Source of the DNA: Papaver somniferum
Lineage: Eukaryota; Streptophyta; Magnoliopsida; Ranunculales; Papaveraceae
Length of the DNA stretch: 64,000 bases
Direction of reading: 5' to 3'
Assembly: GCF_003573695.1 (NCBI RefSeq)
Contig: NC_039358.1
Coordinates: 238,024,345-238,088,344, forward strand
This document shows, one piece after another, positions 12,101 through 23,434 of this stretch. How positions within the stretch are numbered: the stretch's first letter is position 1; each line of letters opens with the position of its first letter. The notes under the pieces were generated by a model. That model did not search any database. It saw nothing but the letters and a program-made list of their open reading frames with translations, and was not told the DNA's origin. The translations under genes were made by a program, and so were the position numbers.

Positions 12101-12844
12101 CTACGACATGTTGTTTTTTTGGTAATATCTAATATGTAGTTGCTTTTTTACATTTATTTGATTTGTACCAGTTCCATGTTGATTTCAAAGACGAGATCAC
12201 ACACGAAGAAAGACAAATACTTAATCGTATTTCAAGAAGGATTCAACATGAAGCAAATGATGATGCTTTTTGTTTAGATGACAATTCCGAATCGGAAGAA
12301 GAGAAAGAAGAAGAGGAAGAAGAGAAGGAAGAAGAGGACTCAGTATTGGGGGGAGAAGATTGGAAGATTAAATACGATGATTTGAGGAATACAATATCTG
12401 CCAAATGGAGTGAATTCAACACAATGCAGCAAGAGGGAGAACCGGTTGACGCTTCAAAGCTTGAGTTCATGTTTCATGATATTTACCGGAAAGCTTTCCC
12501 TTTGCAGAGAGAAGCCATCCAGGAATATTATGTTAGCTTGGGATGTACACCTACTCCAAGAAACCCCAACGAAGAGTTGAATGTGGACCAAATAGTTGAG
12601 AACGAAATACAAGGTTCTCTGGAAGATCAAACAGATGCTAATGTCAACATTCCTGAAGTTGGTTTGTCAACACCGAAAGATCAAACTCATGCTAATGCCA
12701 CCTCTGAGGTTGAATTGTCAACAACTTCAGTATTGAAGTTCCATGATGTTGAAGTTTCGCGTTCTGAGGTTAAAAATTGGGCTAAATCTAATTTGGAGCA
12801 AAAAGTCAAAGAGATACAAGAGAAAAAGGGCAAAGAAAACACAC

Positions 12845-13110
12845 AGGTAAGTAGCATATCAGTACGTAGTCTAAGTAGCATATCAATATCTATCTGTTAC
12901 ATATCAATATGTAATGGTAGATACCATTACATATTGATATGTAACAGTACATTCTTGTATACCACTATCTATCTGTTACATATCAATATCTATCTGTTAC
13001 TTATCAATAAGTAGTGGTATCTACCATTACATATTGATATGTAACAGTACATTCTTGTAGTGGAACATATTTATATGTAACAGTACATTCTTGTGGTGGT
13101 AGACATAGCA
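12845..13110. repeat. second AT-palindrome cluster in the Ulp1 gene
   Basis: The intron holds repeated CATATCAATATSTA units and a duplicated block of about 110 bp around TACCATTACATATTGATATG (about 12915 and 13020). The same short motif is also scattered at 13.7-14.4, 15.5-15.85, 16.5-16.7, 17.88-18.12 and 19.2-19.45 kb, always outside exons. Confidence 0.75.
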
Positions 13111-15249
13111 AAAACTCAAGCTAAGTAGGTTTTTGTTGACAGTTTCAATTGATTTTTGCAGGTTGATCAACTTGAAGTTAGGCAGGAAGCAACAAAGGAG
13201 TTGCTTACAACTATGCTAGAAACGAAGTCTTCAGTTGTAGTTAATTCGCAGAAATTTCCAGAGTATAACGCCGGATTGGCGGCGAAAGAGTTTCATTTGC
13301 TGGATGTACCTTTGTTTACTATGATGTCGAGTTTGGAACACATTGAAAAGCTGTCTATGCCAGATTTTATAGAAATGGCAAACTCTGGCATTGGTGTTTA
13401 TGTCGAAGAGTTTGCAGACCTCCTTCCAGATAACAACGATGGTCTTTTTGGTATTAACTTACGAGAACAATTTGATAATCTGTTTGGAAGAGATTTGCGG
13501 CCTTTACAAATTCCACAAGAAACAACTGAGCAACAAGAACCCATTGAACCGAAAGATGCAGGTGAAGTTACAGGTAAGCAACAAGAATACATACCTACAA
13601 CCAGTTCAAAAAGTCATTTGGAGGTTGCATCACAAGATCCTTTGGATGTTTCATCACAAGATGTTCTGGATGTCCCCTCGCAAGATGTTTTGGAGGTTCC
13701 ATCACAGGTGAATGATATGTACTAAAAATCTCATTTTGTGTAGTTAATATTACACTATATCAGTATGGTAGCACTAAAAATCACTATACCATACAATCAT
13801 ATACCACTACATGCTTTCAAAAATGATTAGGTGATGTAACTATGTTTTATGCAAAATAGATATTTACATATTTTTTTATGTTGATTAAAAATGCAGGAAC
13901 AGTTTAGCCCAAGCCAGAAACAAAAAATTGTAAAAGTGAACAAAAAGCGCGCTTCAAAGCCCGAAAAGCAGTAGGTAACAACACCCATCAGACCTGTTAC
14001 TCGTTCCCATCCTGCAAAGAAGGTAGATGATATATATGAGAGTGGAAGTAAGTTCTCACCATCATATAAAGCACCGAAAGCTACAGCAGCAGAAGCAATA
14101 CCACTAAACAAAAAGAGAAAGCTTAAATTGCGCAAGTATTTCCGGAAACTGACTAAATCACCATTCTCTAATGACATGAACGATGAACAAAAGAGTACTC
14201 TTTCCACATACATCAATAATGCAAAAAATCTTAGGTGAGTTCTCAATTGACATTTTTATATTTATATGTACTATTAGTTTGTGTATGTACTTTTGATATA
14301 CATACATATTTGTATAAAAAATACTGAGAAAGACATATCAGTATGTACTGTTACACAAAGAATACTAACCTTTACGTCGTTTATTTTCTAGCTCAATTGC
14401 TTGGAGAGTGGGAGAAGGTGGTCTTCGTGTAAGTGGAACTACAGTTGATGACTTGGTGCAGAACGATTTATTAGAACAAGATCTTCTCAACTACGCACAA
14501 TACAAGCTTAACACCAAATTTCAGAATGAGCAACCGATGCACGAAGTATACAGGAAATACTTGCCTGTGTTGCATCTGGATCCGTCCGCTTGGGTAAGTT
14601 GTTATCTTACACTGCATATTTACTACAACACATATTCAAAAATTAAAAAAGTATGTAGGGGTAGGTACACTATACGATATTGCATAAAAAAAATTAGATA
14701 TAAACTATTTCAAGTACATCCATGTTTTCAGTACAATGTCGAGTTCTCGGATAACCTCAAAGGAGCAGCACATGATTCTGTTTACAAACCAATATTGGCG
14801 ATGGATGAAAGTATCAAGAAGATTCTTGTACCAATGTGCCACCACAATCTTCATTGGACGCTACTTGAGTATGACTGCAAAAAATGGTGTTCAACCACTA
14901 CAATTCTTCTAAGGCTGAATGGGGAGGTATTTGTTATCCACACGCCTGCAAAATGGCAGATTACATGTACGTACCTATCAACGTGTACTTGCTGGAGAAG
15001 AACAAAGTAACAATGAAGAATGTAATAGTGAATGAATGTGAAGCACCTCAACAAGGGGGATCGCCAGACTGTCTACTGTTTGTGATGCATTTTATGAAGA
15101 TGAAGAAGTCAAAAAGAAAATATGTGGGAGTGCCTTTGGGAGATGATGAAGAAGTGCAAGCGAAGATTCGTAACAAAAGGGTCCCGTTAGCATGCAAATT
15201 GCTGAAAGCATCTCCACCAGAAATCAGTTGGCAGATAACACAAAAATAG

Positions 15250-16259
15250 TCTTACTTGCTAAAAGTAATCTGACAGTACATATCACTATTTACCTATTTT
15301 TTTTTTTTATTCTTGGTTACATTTCATTTCATGAGTTCAAGAATGTTCAAAAACATATAGCTTTTCCAAACATGTTTTTTTTGGGTATATCTAATATGTA
15401 TGATTTTTAATTTGAATTTGGGTTTAACTTTAATGTAGTGATATTTCAATTGTGTTACTTAAACATGATTTTGTGTTGTTGATACGAGGGGGCGCTCCCC
15501 TCGACCCCCGTGAAGATGGTGAATCAGCTGGAAAACCACATATCATAATTAAACTAACCACTACATATCAGTAAGTACTGATTGTTTTCTTTAATATGTA
15601 CTAACCTGATTGAAACCACAAAAGTTTTTGTGGAATTGTAATTATGATATGTTCTAAATAATCTTAGTGGAAGATGGTTAAACCACAAACCAGTACATAT
15701 TTGATTGTTTTCTTGTTACAAACATCTAGTATGGTTACACTACAACCACTACATATCAGTATGTAGTGGTAGATACTAACACTACAATACTGACATGTAA
15801 TTTCAGTATGTAAATACTTCACTACTGGTGATAGATACTGACATTTTGATAGACTTAACAACATATTTCATTATTCGAAAATAACTACAATAACTACATT
15901 TTGATAGACTTATAATGTTTCAAAAACCAAAAGATGTTCTAAGAACAACAAAAAACAGTATTTTCAGTACACTTGTAATGTATGTACTGTAAATGAAATA
16001 CTTATTAACCAAATTCAGTTGGTACTGACAAAATCAAAAGAAAAACGGTAGAATAGAACAAGGGCTAGAGGAAAGAATTGTGGAAAAGGAATCTGGCAAC
16101 ATCATCGATATAACATTCTGCTGCACGTTCAAGCCTGTGATAAAAAAAAAGAGAAATCAGAACACTACTTGCTTAAAAGTACATTGTATTGTATCATACT
16201 TACTTAATTAAGACATTAATATGTATCTGACTGAAATACATACCTGACAAAAATCATTC
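15250..16259. other. spacer between the two convergent MULE genes
   Basis: AT-rich, with many CATATCAGTATGTA-like motifs and a short GC-rich patch (15487-15512, GGGGGCGCTCCCCTCGACCC), which is notable in this context. No gene seen. Confidence 0.5.
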
Positions 16260-19208
16260 TTCAGAAAGTTCATACTGTCGGATAAGATTGCATGTTGCCT
16301 TGTTGTGATGAGTCTTCAAATTACAGTTTGAACACTTGACAGATTTTCTACTAGTCTCATATGCAGACTTAATACGTTTCCCTTTTTCCTGCCTGGTGAC
16401 CTGGTGGAGACCTAATTACTTCTGCTGGGAGAACGATATCGTCTACGTGATACTCATCGGGCCTGTGAGAAAAAAACAGTATCATATAAATGGAATGAAC
16501 CACAACTACATATGAATATGTACACGGTATATTGTTCCTGAAAAAACAAATATCAAAAAATGTAGTGGTATCTACCATTACATATCAGTATGTAACATCC
16601 ATATGTAAGTAGGTTTATGTTGACAGTTTCAATTGCTATTACATGTGTAAGTGGTATCTACCATTACATATTGTTATGCAAAATATGAAAATGTACTGAT
16701 TAAAGACACATACCTGTCGTGGTTAGGAACGGGTCTAATAGCTATTGAATATAGCTTACGAAAAGTGGTAACTTTGAAATAATCTTCAACGTAATCAAGA
16801 ATCCTTCCTCCAGATCTAGTAATAGCTGCAGTAGCGTGCGAGCATGGAAAACCATAAACGCGCCATCGTTGGCAAGTACAAGTTTTTCTCTCTAGATCTA
16901 CCATATGAGATCTGCACAGTACATATTCATGTGTTATTTTTCAGTACACCTAATATACACAGTACATATTTATATGTTCTCACAGAAACATGGTACTTAA
17001 AAAAAGAAAGAGAAAGTAAATAACATTCAGATGATAGAGATTAGGGGTAAACGCTAACCTTGGAGAATGCACTTCATAACGATTAGCATCTGACTGGCTA
17101 ACTTTCCAGGGACGGCCAATTTGGATGTGTAGTTCAAGCAAGGCTTGATACGTAGGGGTTAGCAGTTCTGGGTCCATCAAGAGACTCTCTTCACGACGTT
17201 CTGACATCATTTCCATCATACGTATCCTACACGACAAGGGAATAGCAAGTCTATTATACTAAAAATATACGTAGATTAACAGAACATATATGCTAATACT
17301 GTTACAAAAAGAAAACTAATATAAGCTTGTACTGTGACTAAGGAAACTGATACAAACCGGATCGAGTCAACGAACGCACACGCATGTAATTTCTTCTCTT
17401 TGTTAATCCAGCTATTGAACGATTCAGCAACGCTAGATGAAGTGTAACCATAACTACAGCCCTTGAAGAAAGCACTGGACCACTTTTCTTTTGGAATGTT
17501 GCGGCAGTAGTCAGCAACCCAAGGCCTTCCCAAATTAACCATTTATTGAAGACCTTCCTCGTATGTTGCAGGAGAAAGAGCATATGTCGCCTTTCGGAAA
17601 GCATCAGTCACTTCCTTATACTTTTCGTCAGACTTTGCGATAGGTAAGTTTTTGTCCAAATGGAAGTAACAATATCTTTGATGAGAATCAGGGAACTCTT
17701 TGGGAATATATTTAACCAACCCTTCACCTCGGTCAGTCATAAAAGTGATTGGGCGATCATCATTCAAAGCCTCCTTCAGTTTCTTGAAAAACCATTCCCA
17801 GCTGATATTGTCTTCAGTATAAAGCAAACGCAAGCGGATAAAATCCTGCAAAAAGGAATTACTAGTTATGTTAAGCAACTAATATTGACACTACATATTG
17901 ACATGCAGTATGGTTTACCTCTTTGTTGATATGTGAAAACCTGACACTACATAATGACATGTTAAGCAACTGATTGACACTACATTTTCACATGCAGTAT
18001 GGTTTATCTCATACTCAGTAAGGTCAATATGTAGTATGTAGTATGGTCAATACTCATTGTCAGATAGTGAAGTAAGGTCAATATGAGTGATCTAACTACC
18101 AGACACTACATATCAAAAAAAAAGAACCAGTTACCTTGATTCCATTAAGACATGTTGCTGCCATGAGACCTCCTTTAAAAGTTCCAGTGAGAAATGTACA
18201 GTCACAGAAAATCATGGGACGACATAGTTTATATCCCTCTATACAAGCTCCAAAGCAAACAAAAAGTCTATTGAATCTTTTTGTAGCATCATTGAAATCG
18301 AAATCAATAAATGACCCAGGGTTTGTTTCCCTAACAACATTCACCCACCAAGCAAGATCAGTGTACGACTTCACATCATTACCAAAAATTGTTTATGCGA
18401 CAACTCAATTGCATGATATGCGTGGTGATACTGGATTTCAATGCCACCACCAACTTTAAGATAATCTATGATCTCTGCTGGTGTTATGCGAGGGTTGTGC
18501 CTGACCATCTCATGAATTAGACTGTTCATGAGTTTTTTTGTAACTCTTGGATTCTTCAACATATAACCACCGCCACAGGTGTGCCTTCCCACATATTCCT
18601 TTATCTTAAAAACATCAATAGAACTACCAATGGCAGTTGCGTGAAGCTTCCATGAACAACCTTTCACACTACATACGGCGGTGAATCTCTCAAGGTCATT
18701 CTTCTTCTTAATTACCTCATATCCAGTTCTCATGCAGTATTTTTGGCATGCTATACGTACGGCATCAACACCACCATAGAATAATTGATCTGTATCATCA
18801 AAAATCTTATCCCAACCATCTAAAAAAACACTCTTGGGGCTTCTTTACCTTCTTTCAAATAACTATTCTTTGCACTGACAACTAAGTCTGCATTACTGTC
18901 AACTCCATACGCCTAGATGCGCCATTTGAAATTACATCCACGTGCAAATCAAAGAAAGCTGATTGCTTTGAAGAATGTAATGCAGAGATGCCCTGGAGTG
19001 TTACATCGGCAAGAATAGGAACTATCGCTTGATTCTGGAAATAGTTAACCATAATAGTCGATGGAGTCAACCAGCTCCACATATTACAGATGCAAAATTT
19101 CAAATCCTCTAAAGTTGAAAACGATGTAACCTGATATGCAAAATGATATTGCTTATGGTATACATGAGAATAGATGGAGAAGTCTGGTTTGGGAGCAACG
19201 TCAGACAT
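16260..19208 (-). pseudogene. MURA/FAR1-type MULE transposase, decayed
   Basis: The minus strand shows in order an N-terminal region (from 19208), a DNA-binding zinc region (KYCMRTGYEVIKKKNDLERF, CSVKGCSWKLHA, GRHTCGG; 18.55-18.79 kb) and the DDE-type core. The first Asp of the core is in MIFCDCTFLTGTFKGG, then ITFMTDRGEGL and a CYFHLDKN block (17.28-18.37 kb). A SWIM zinc finger (CTCQRWRVYGFPCSHA; about 16.8 kb) and a zinc knuckle (CSNCNLKTHHNKATC; about 16.3 kb) follow. Introns separate these blocks. Lesions: frame changes around 18.74-18.88 kb, an in-frame TAA at 17543-17545, and a frameshift near 16385-16400. An active enzyme would bind the inverted repeats and cut out the element. Confidence 0.88.
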
Positions 19209-20074
19209 GTTAACCCTGTAAAAAATGACATGTACTGAGATGAAACAAAAAGAGTCTTTGTATTGACATGCTATAAGCAGTACGTATTGACATGTACTGA
19301 CTCATATTGATATATATTGGCATCTACTGCAGGATGAAAAAGAGCATGTTATATGCAGGACGTATTTACATGTACTGACTCATATTCATATGTATTGGCA
19401 TCTACTGCAGAATGAAAAGAGAGCACGCTATATGCAGTACGTATTGGTAATACATACTACACGATCTGTCTAATGAAAACTAAACAGAACAGCAGCAGAA
19501 AAACGTAGAAAATACAAAAAATCAGATTACAAAAAACAGAACATAAATCATAAAAAGAAATCATACCTTGTTCGAATCTGAGATAAACCTAATTCGAAGC
19601 TCAAATACCTAATTGAAACACACAAAAATCACGAAAATTACTTAAAAACCGAACGGAAATTACTTCGAAACTGAATTGACATTGTAAATCATCATAAAAC
19701 ATAAATCATAAAAAGATAACAATGTACATCATATACAATTATCCTGATAGAAATTGGATCAGAATAAACCTAATTATTCATCAAGATTTCTAGAACAGCA
19801 GCAGAAGAGGATGATTGAAAGGATAAATACCTTGGTTCGAAGCTTAGATGACCTAATTCGAAACTCAGAAGAACCTAATTCGAAGCTCAGATGAAGATGA
19901 TTGAAAAACAGTACCAGAAATTGATTATATCCAAAACGCAGAGTGAGAGAAACCGATCTGAGAAGAAAAAAAGAGGAAAGAAACTGACTTGGTTTTATGT
20001 TCGTCACTTTGAGTTGCAGAAGGGTATGTTGGGAATATTTGAAAACTGGTCTTGTGTAAACCGCACGTGGATGG
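19209..20074. other. right non-coding arm of the MULE
   Basis: Contains two imperfect copies (about 85 bp) of a block around GTACTGACTCATATTGATAT (19290-19335 and 19370-19415), and three or four repeats of a CCTAATTCGAAGCTCA-like unit at 19580-19890. No open reading frame with family resemblance. Confidence 0.45.
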
Positions 20075-20193
20075 ACTAGGGGATAAAGTTTCTGGTCCAA
20101 AAACATTTTTTTGTACCAGAGGATAAATCAATTCTGGGAGTGGACTAGCCAGTAACCGATTCCCTCATTCCTGGACTAGCCAGTAATTCGTAG
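20075..20193 (-). repeat. right terminal inverted repeat of the MULE
   Basis: Read on the minus strand it gives ACTGGCTAGTCCAGG, a second ACTGGCTAGTCCACT, then CCTCTGGTACAAAAAAATG and TTGGACCAGAAAC, matching the order in the left end with divergence. Ends next to an A-run at 20194. Confidence 0.75.
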
Positions 20194-20970
20194 AAAAAAA
20201 AAAGGAAGAGAGGAGAGGAGGCCGGCTACGGAGCTGGACAGAAGTAAGGGTTTTCTATCTTGAAGGGGGAGGCGCGGCTAGACGGCGGTTTTCGCAGTCT
20301 AGGGTTTGGAGTTTTTCTTCTCCATTTTTGCTTAGCTATTTGATTTTTTAATCTTTTTATGGTTTTTGTGAAAGCCATGGCTAGCTAAAGCTATGTTAGG
20401 GTCTAGGTAGAACCCAATTTTATTATGAAAACTCTATATTTATATGCTTAATAATGAGTTGATTGATTAGTAGTTTTTCTTCATTTGGCTTGGTATTCTA
20501 TTGTTGATGTGATTTTCTAGATTATTTATGCTTTTGAATTGATACTGCGTGCTTCGGTTAAATCCCTAGACGTGGTATGCAAGGATAGATAGGTAATGCT
20601 TTAGAATCACTATTCATGAAGTGAAGACAACTATGGGGAGAAACAGTATTTGAAAAAGCATGGAATATACTTTTAAAGATTAGTAGAGTTTTCATAATTA
20701 ATTGGTGGAAACCGAAAATCCTAATAACCCACACTCGTTTTGTTTATCTTTTTGTTATTTATTATTTCATTTTGTCCGAATTTATGAAAACTCTCAAAAA
20801 CATCATATTACGATTACTTAGTTTTTGGTATTAGTTGGTAGAGTATTTCACACTCCTCGTGGGAACGAACCGCATTTGCTATCTATATTACTATTGACCT
20901 GTGCGCTTGCAGATATAACTGGGTTTCATTTAATCATTAATTTTGGTTATCTAAAATCTATACCACTAAG

Positions 20971-22562
20971 CCCATGTCATGGAAACTATGTCGTTCCGGC
21001 CAAATCCTGACTTTATCATCCAGACCTGCTACATTATGATCTCTCAATATCGAATTTTAGATATGACATCAAATGTGTTTTCAATACAAAACCAAACCAA
21101 ATGTTTCCATTTCTTAACTGGCACAGTTTCAATTCCTAATACTTAACAACATTCCATCTAATAAGTTTTAAACTATCCTATCCTAAATAGTATCGCTCAC
21201 GCCTGGGTGCTCACAAATTCAGAGATATTGGCAACAACCATTATCGTAACCAATACTACAACATTTGACATGATAAAAAGATACGGAATACGTAACTATG
21301 CAAAATTTACAAGAAAAAAAAAACATAAATCAAACTAATTTTGTACTCTTTAAATTTGAAATAATATTGAATGATTGTCTCAATCTAAGACTTTCTTTCT
21401 CATGTCCAAACCAGAAAAACTCTCACCCATTTTTTCAACCGTGGCAGTTCCCGATTCATCTAGTTCTCCATTATCATTCTCATTCACCAGTACTATTAAA
21501 ATAAAATCATTAAGAAATGTAGGGAGGAGGTGGACCAATGGACCTTAAATAAAGAAATAAGTGTTACTGCTGTTGTCTAATGGGTTGAATGATGATGATT
21601 CATTATCATTCTTCTAAAATGTCACATAAAAAACTGGAAACTCATGGAAGTAGATGTGCTATCAAAATGGTGTTGGAGACTCAGATCAACTATATATGGT
21701 GCGGACAATTATGAAATACATGGAAGGTAATCATAATATTGCTTCCCATTTATTCTAAAAGAAGCTTATGGATATTCACTTGTTTAGTTTTGAATGGTAT
21801 ATCATTGTGGCCCTCTTTGTTCACTAACTCATGCTCTAATTATTCCTCTTGAATGTGGATAAAAAAACTCTTCTTGGTTTGACTAATGGCGCGGCTACTT
21901 CACCCGCACTCGAATCAAATACGGTGGACAGTTTAGGCAAGGCATGGTATGAATGTATGTCGAGTAAAATTTTTTAATGACCCTGTGGTTGTTTGATAAA
22001 CATAACTAAGATATGTTGGGAAGAAAACCAACTTAACTAAATTGAACTTAAAGTTTAAGAAAAAAATATTATTTGGTTACCTCACTCACCAATGAAGCAG
22101 TTCCGGTTTGACACTCAAGAGTTATTACCAGAAGCGTTTGCAAGTTTCTAAAGTCTTGTGTTCTCTTGATTATTCAGCATCTTCACTCGTCTTACCTTTT
22201 CGCCGGCTTGCGGTGCTTTCCCCATCTGCAACTGATGCCTTCTCTTTCATTTCTTCTCTCCGTACTTCCTACCGCTTGCTCCTTCTTACCACCCTTAGAG
22301 GTTTCGCTCGCCCTGCTCTTCCTGCCATCATTCGACCCTTATTTAGTATTTACCAACCAATTATCCGCCTTCCGTTTCACCGATATTCTCTTTCGAATCT
22401 CAGATCCTGGACGTGAGCAAACTGCAAAATCTATGAAACTCCACTGTATACAACAACTCGCCTAGATCTTAAGGTATCACGACTTTGAAACGACTTTAGC
22501 TTTTCTAAATTCTTAGATGAGGATAAATCATCAATCTAAGTCCCTGTTTTTGGACGCTAAAA
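20971..22562. other. host flank plus leader of the next LTR fragment; no gene seen
   Basis: AT-rich DNA. A pyrimidine-rich stretch at 22100-22460 gives overlapping open frames of about 100 codons, but they lack family resemblance and look composition-driven. The last 150 bp next to 22562, read on the minus strand, look like a retroelement leader beginning with a primer-binding-like GCGTCCAAAAACAGGGAC. Confidence 0.35.
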
Positions 22563-23264
22563 TGTAACTACTGAAAATCCAGTAGCACACCCAAATAAGA
22601 AACGAAACTGATCTAAGACATCATAAGAGTTTTGGATCAGAAATTCTTTATTGATTAATCACTCCAAGTAGTGAAAAATACAAGTTCTTGAATACAAGGA
22701 AACCCTAATTTCTCCCTCTTAAGCAAAGCTCTCCCCTCTCCCCAGAATCCGACCCCTCATACATTGCCCAAGGACCCCTATTTATAGACCAATCGACCCT
22801 AATGGCGTACAACTCATTTTACTTCGTCTGGATCTCGTAGAGGTGCTTTATACTTCGCCCAGATCATTTTCCATAAAGTTTTCCCCTTTCTTTCGCTGAC
22901 AACTTTGGGTGTTTGTCGGGACAGCTGTCTCTTTTCTTGCTCCATAATTTACTGACTTCGCTAATTATCTTTTCAGCCAAGTAACCTTATTTCGCCAATT
23001 ATCTTCGTGATTGGTATCTTGCCTGGTACTCCAATTGATCCTTCGCAACTTAGATCCTTCAAGTGAGTTACTTCGCCTTAATATGCTATCTCGCGCATGG
23101 TTTTTCATTTCGTCATTCAATCAATAATGACGATCCTGATTTGATTTGACAAGTCACTGACGAGGATTTTCGGAGAATAGTGCAAGATCTTTTGGCAGGA
23201 TTCCCTTGAATAACTCGCGTCTTCTCCTACGTCCACGTGGCGAATCGTATCTCTAGTATCTACA
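22563..23264 (-). mobile_element. LTR (with short leader) of a gypsy-type element
   Basis: The minus strand runs from TGTAGATACTAGAG (23264) to a CA end (...TAGTTACA, 22563). It has a TATA box (TATAAATAGGG at about 22780-22790) and is followed by a primer-binding-like sequence comparable to the one after the LTR at 46.5 kb (TGGCGCTAGAAACAGGGAGG). Length is 702 bp. The flanks give no target duplication and no gag follows, so it is probably a truncated element. Its promoter faces away from the P450 pseudogene that starts 170 bp to the right. Confidence 0.65.
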
Positions 23265-23434
23265 CTCCCATTATTGGATTACTTTTTAGTGGGGAAGAAT
23301 CCACAAAGGTAGAATATAGATTGTGTAGTTAGGTTAGATCCGTAACTCCTTAATCCACATTTTAAGGAGACATAACACCGTTACCCGAAAGATAGTAACA
23401 AAATCTCAAATCCATTGCTTGACAATTTTGAAAC

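Larger units (their letters stand above)
10783..15249 (+). pseudogene. Ulp1 (C48)-like cysteine protease gene of the MULE, decayed
   Basis: A multi-exon gene. The first exons (10783-11590; no ATG is visible at the start) contain a DUF1985-like region (ENLELSELQLKMISE, VFKRHGQPNEL, EEMALIYGMP). Later exons are about 11695-11853, 12172-12846 (with a long Glu tract), 13162-13708, 13894-14233, 14394-14594, 14732-14880 and on to a stop at 15249. The protease domain is at the end: catalytic His in HHNLHW, the Cys in PDCLLFV after PQQGGS (the Gln-Cys pair of C48 enzymes). Where the family has Asp this copy reads NHYNSS. Lesions: a frameshift at about 11290-11305, an in-frame TAG at 13972-13974, and a frameshift in the A-run near 14878-14886. 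C48 proteases remove SUMO-like proteins; the role inside MULEs is unproven. Confidence 0.82.
10299..20193. mobile_element. Mutator-like element with transposase and Ulp1-type protease genes
   Basis: The ends are related in inverted orientation. The left end has two TAGTCCA blocks followed by TGGTCCAAAAA. The right end, read in reverse, has CTGGCTAGTCCA twice followed by a similar GGTACAAAAA / TGGACCAG block. A run of A's flanks both sides (10288-10298 and 20194-20203) and fits a 9-10 bp target duplication in an A-tract. Inside, a plus-strand Ulp1-type gene (10.8-15.2 kb) and a minus-strand MURA-type transposase (16.3-19.2 kb) point towards each other. MULEs carrying Ulp1-like genes are known in plants (the Kaonashi/KI-MULE type). 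Both genes are decayed, so this copy cannot move by itself. Confidence 0.87.
7305..20965. mobile_element. solo LTR of a Ty3/gypsy-like element, split by a MULE
   Basis: The left end TGATAAGCACATAAATACTA is at 7305. The right end is at 20965 (...TATACCA), after a stretch ending with CACACTCCTCGTGGGAACGA and GCGCTTGCAGAT, a style known from the U5 ends of large plant gypsy LTRs. TG and CA termini are flanked by the same five bases, CTAAG, at 7300-7304 and 20966-20970. Removing the 9.9-kb MULE (10299-20193) leaves about 3.76 kb. No primer-binding site or gag/pol lies inside or next to it, so this is most simply a solo LTR left by LTR-LTR recombination. The left arm (7.4-10.28 kb) is G-rich on the plus strand and holds no convincing gene; short open frames there are by-products of composition. 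Confidence 0.8.

Noticed and set aside
15481..15515. GC-rich hairpin-like patch (GAGGGGGCGCTCCCCTCGACC) as a terminator
   Set aside because: Isolated in a decayed MULE spacer; terminators of this kind are not a feature of plant nuclear genes.
22108..22465. Overlapping open frames of about 100 codons read as a small protein gene
   Set aside because: Pyrimidine-rich composition explains them; no family motif or splice support, and they lie in the leader/flank of a retroelement.
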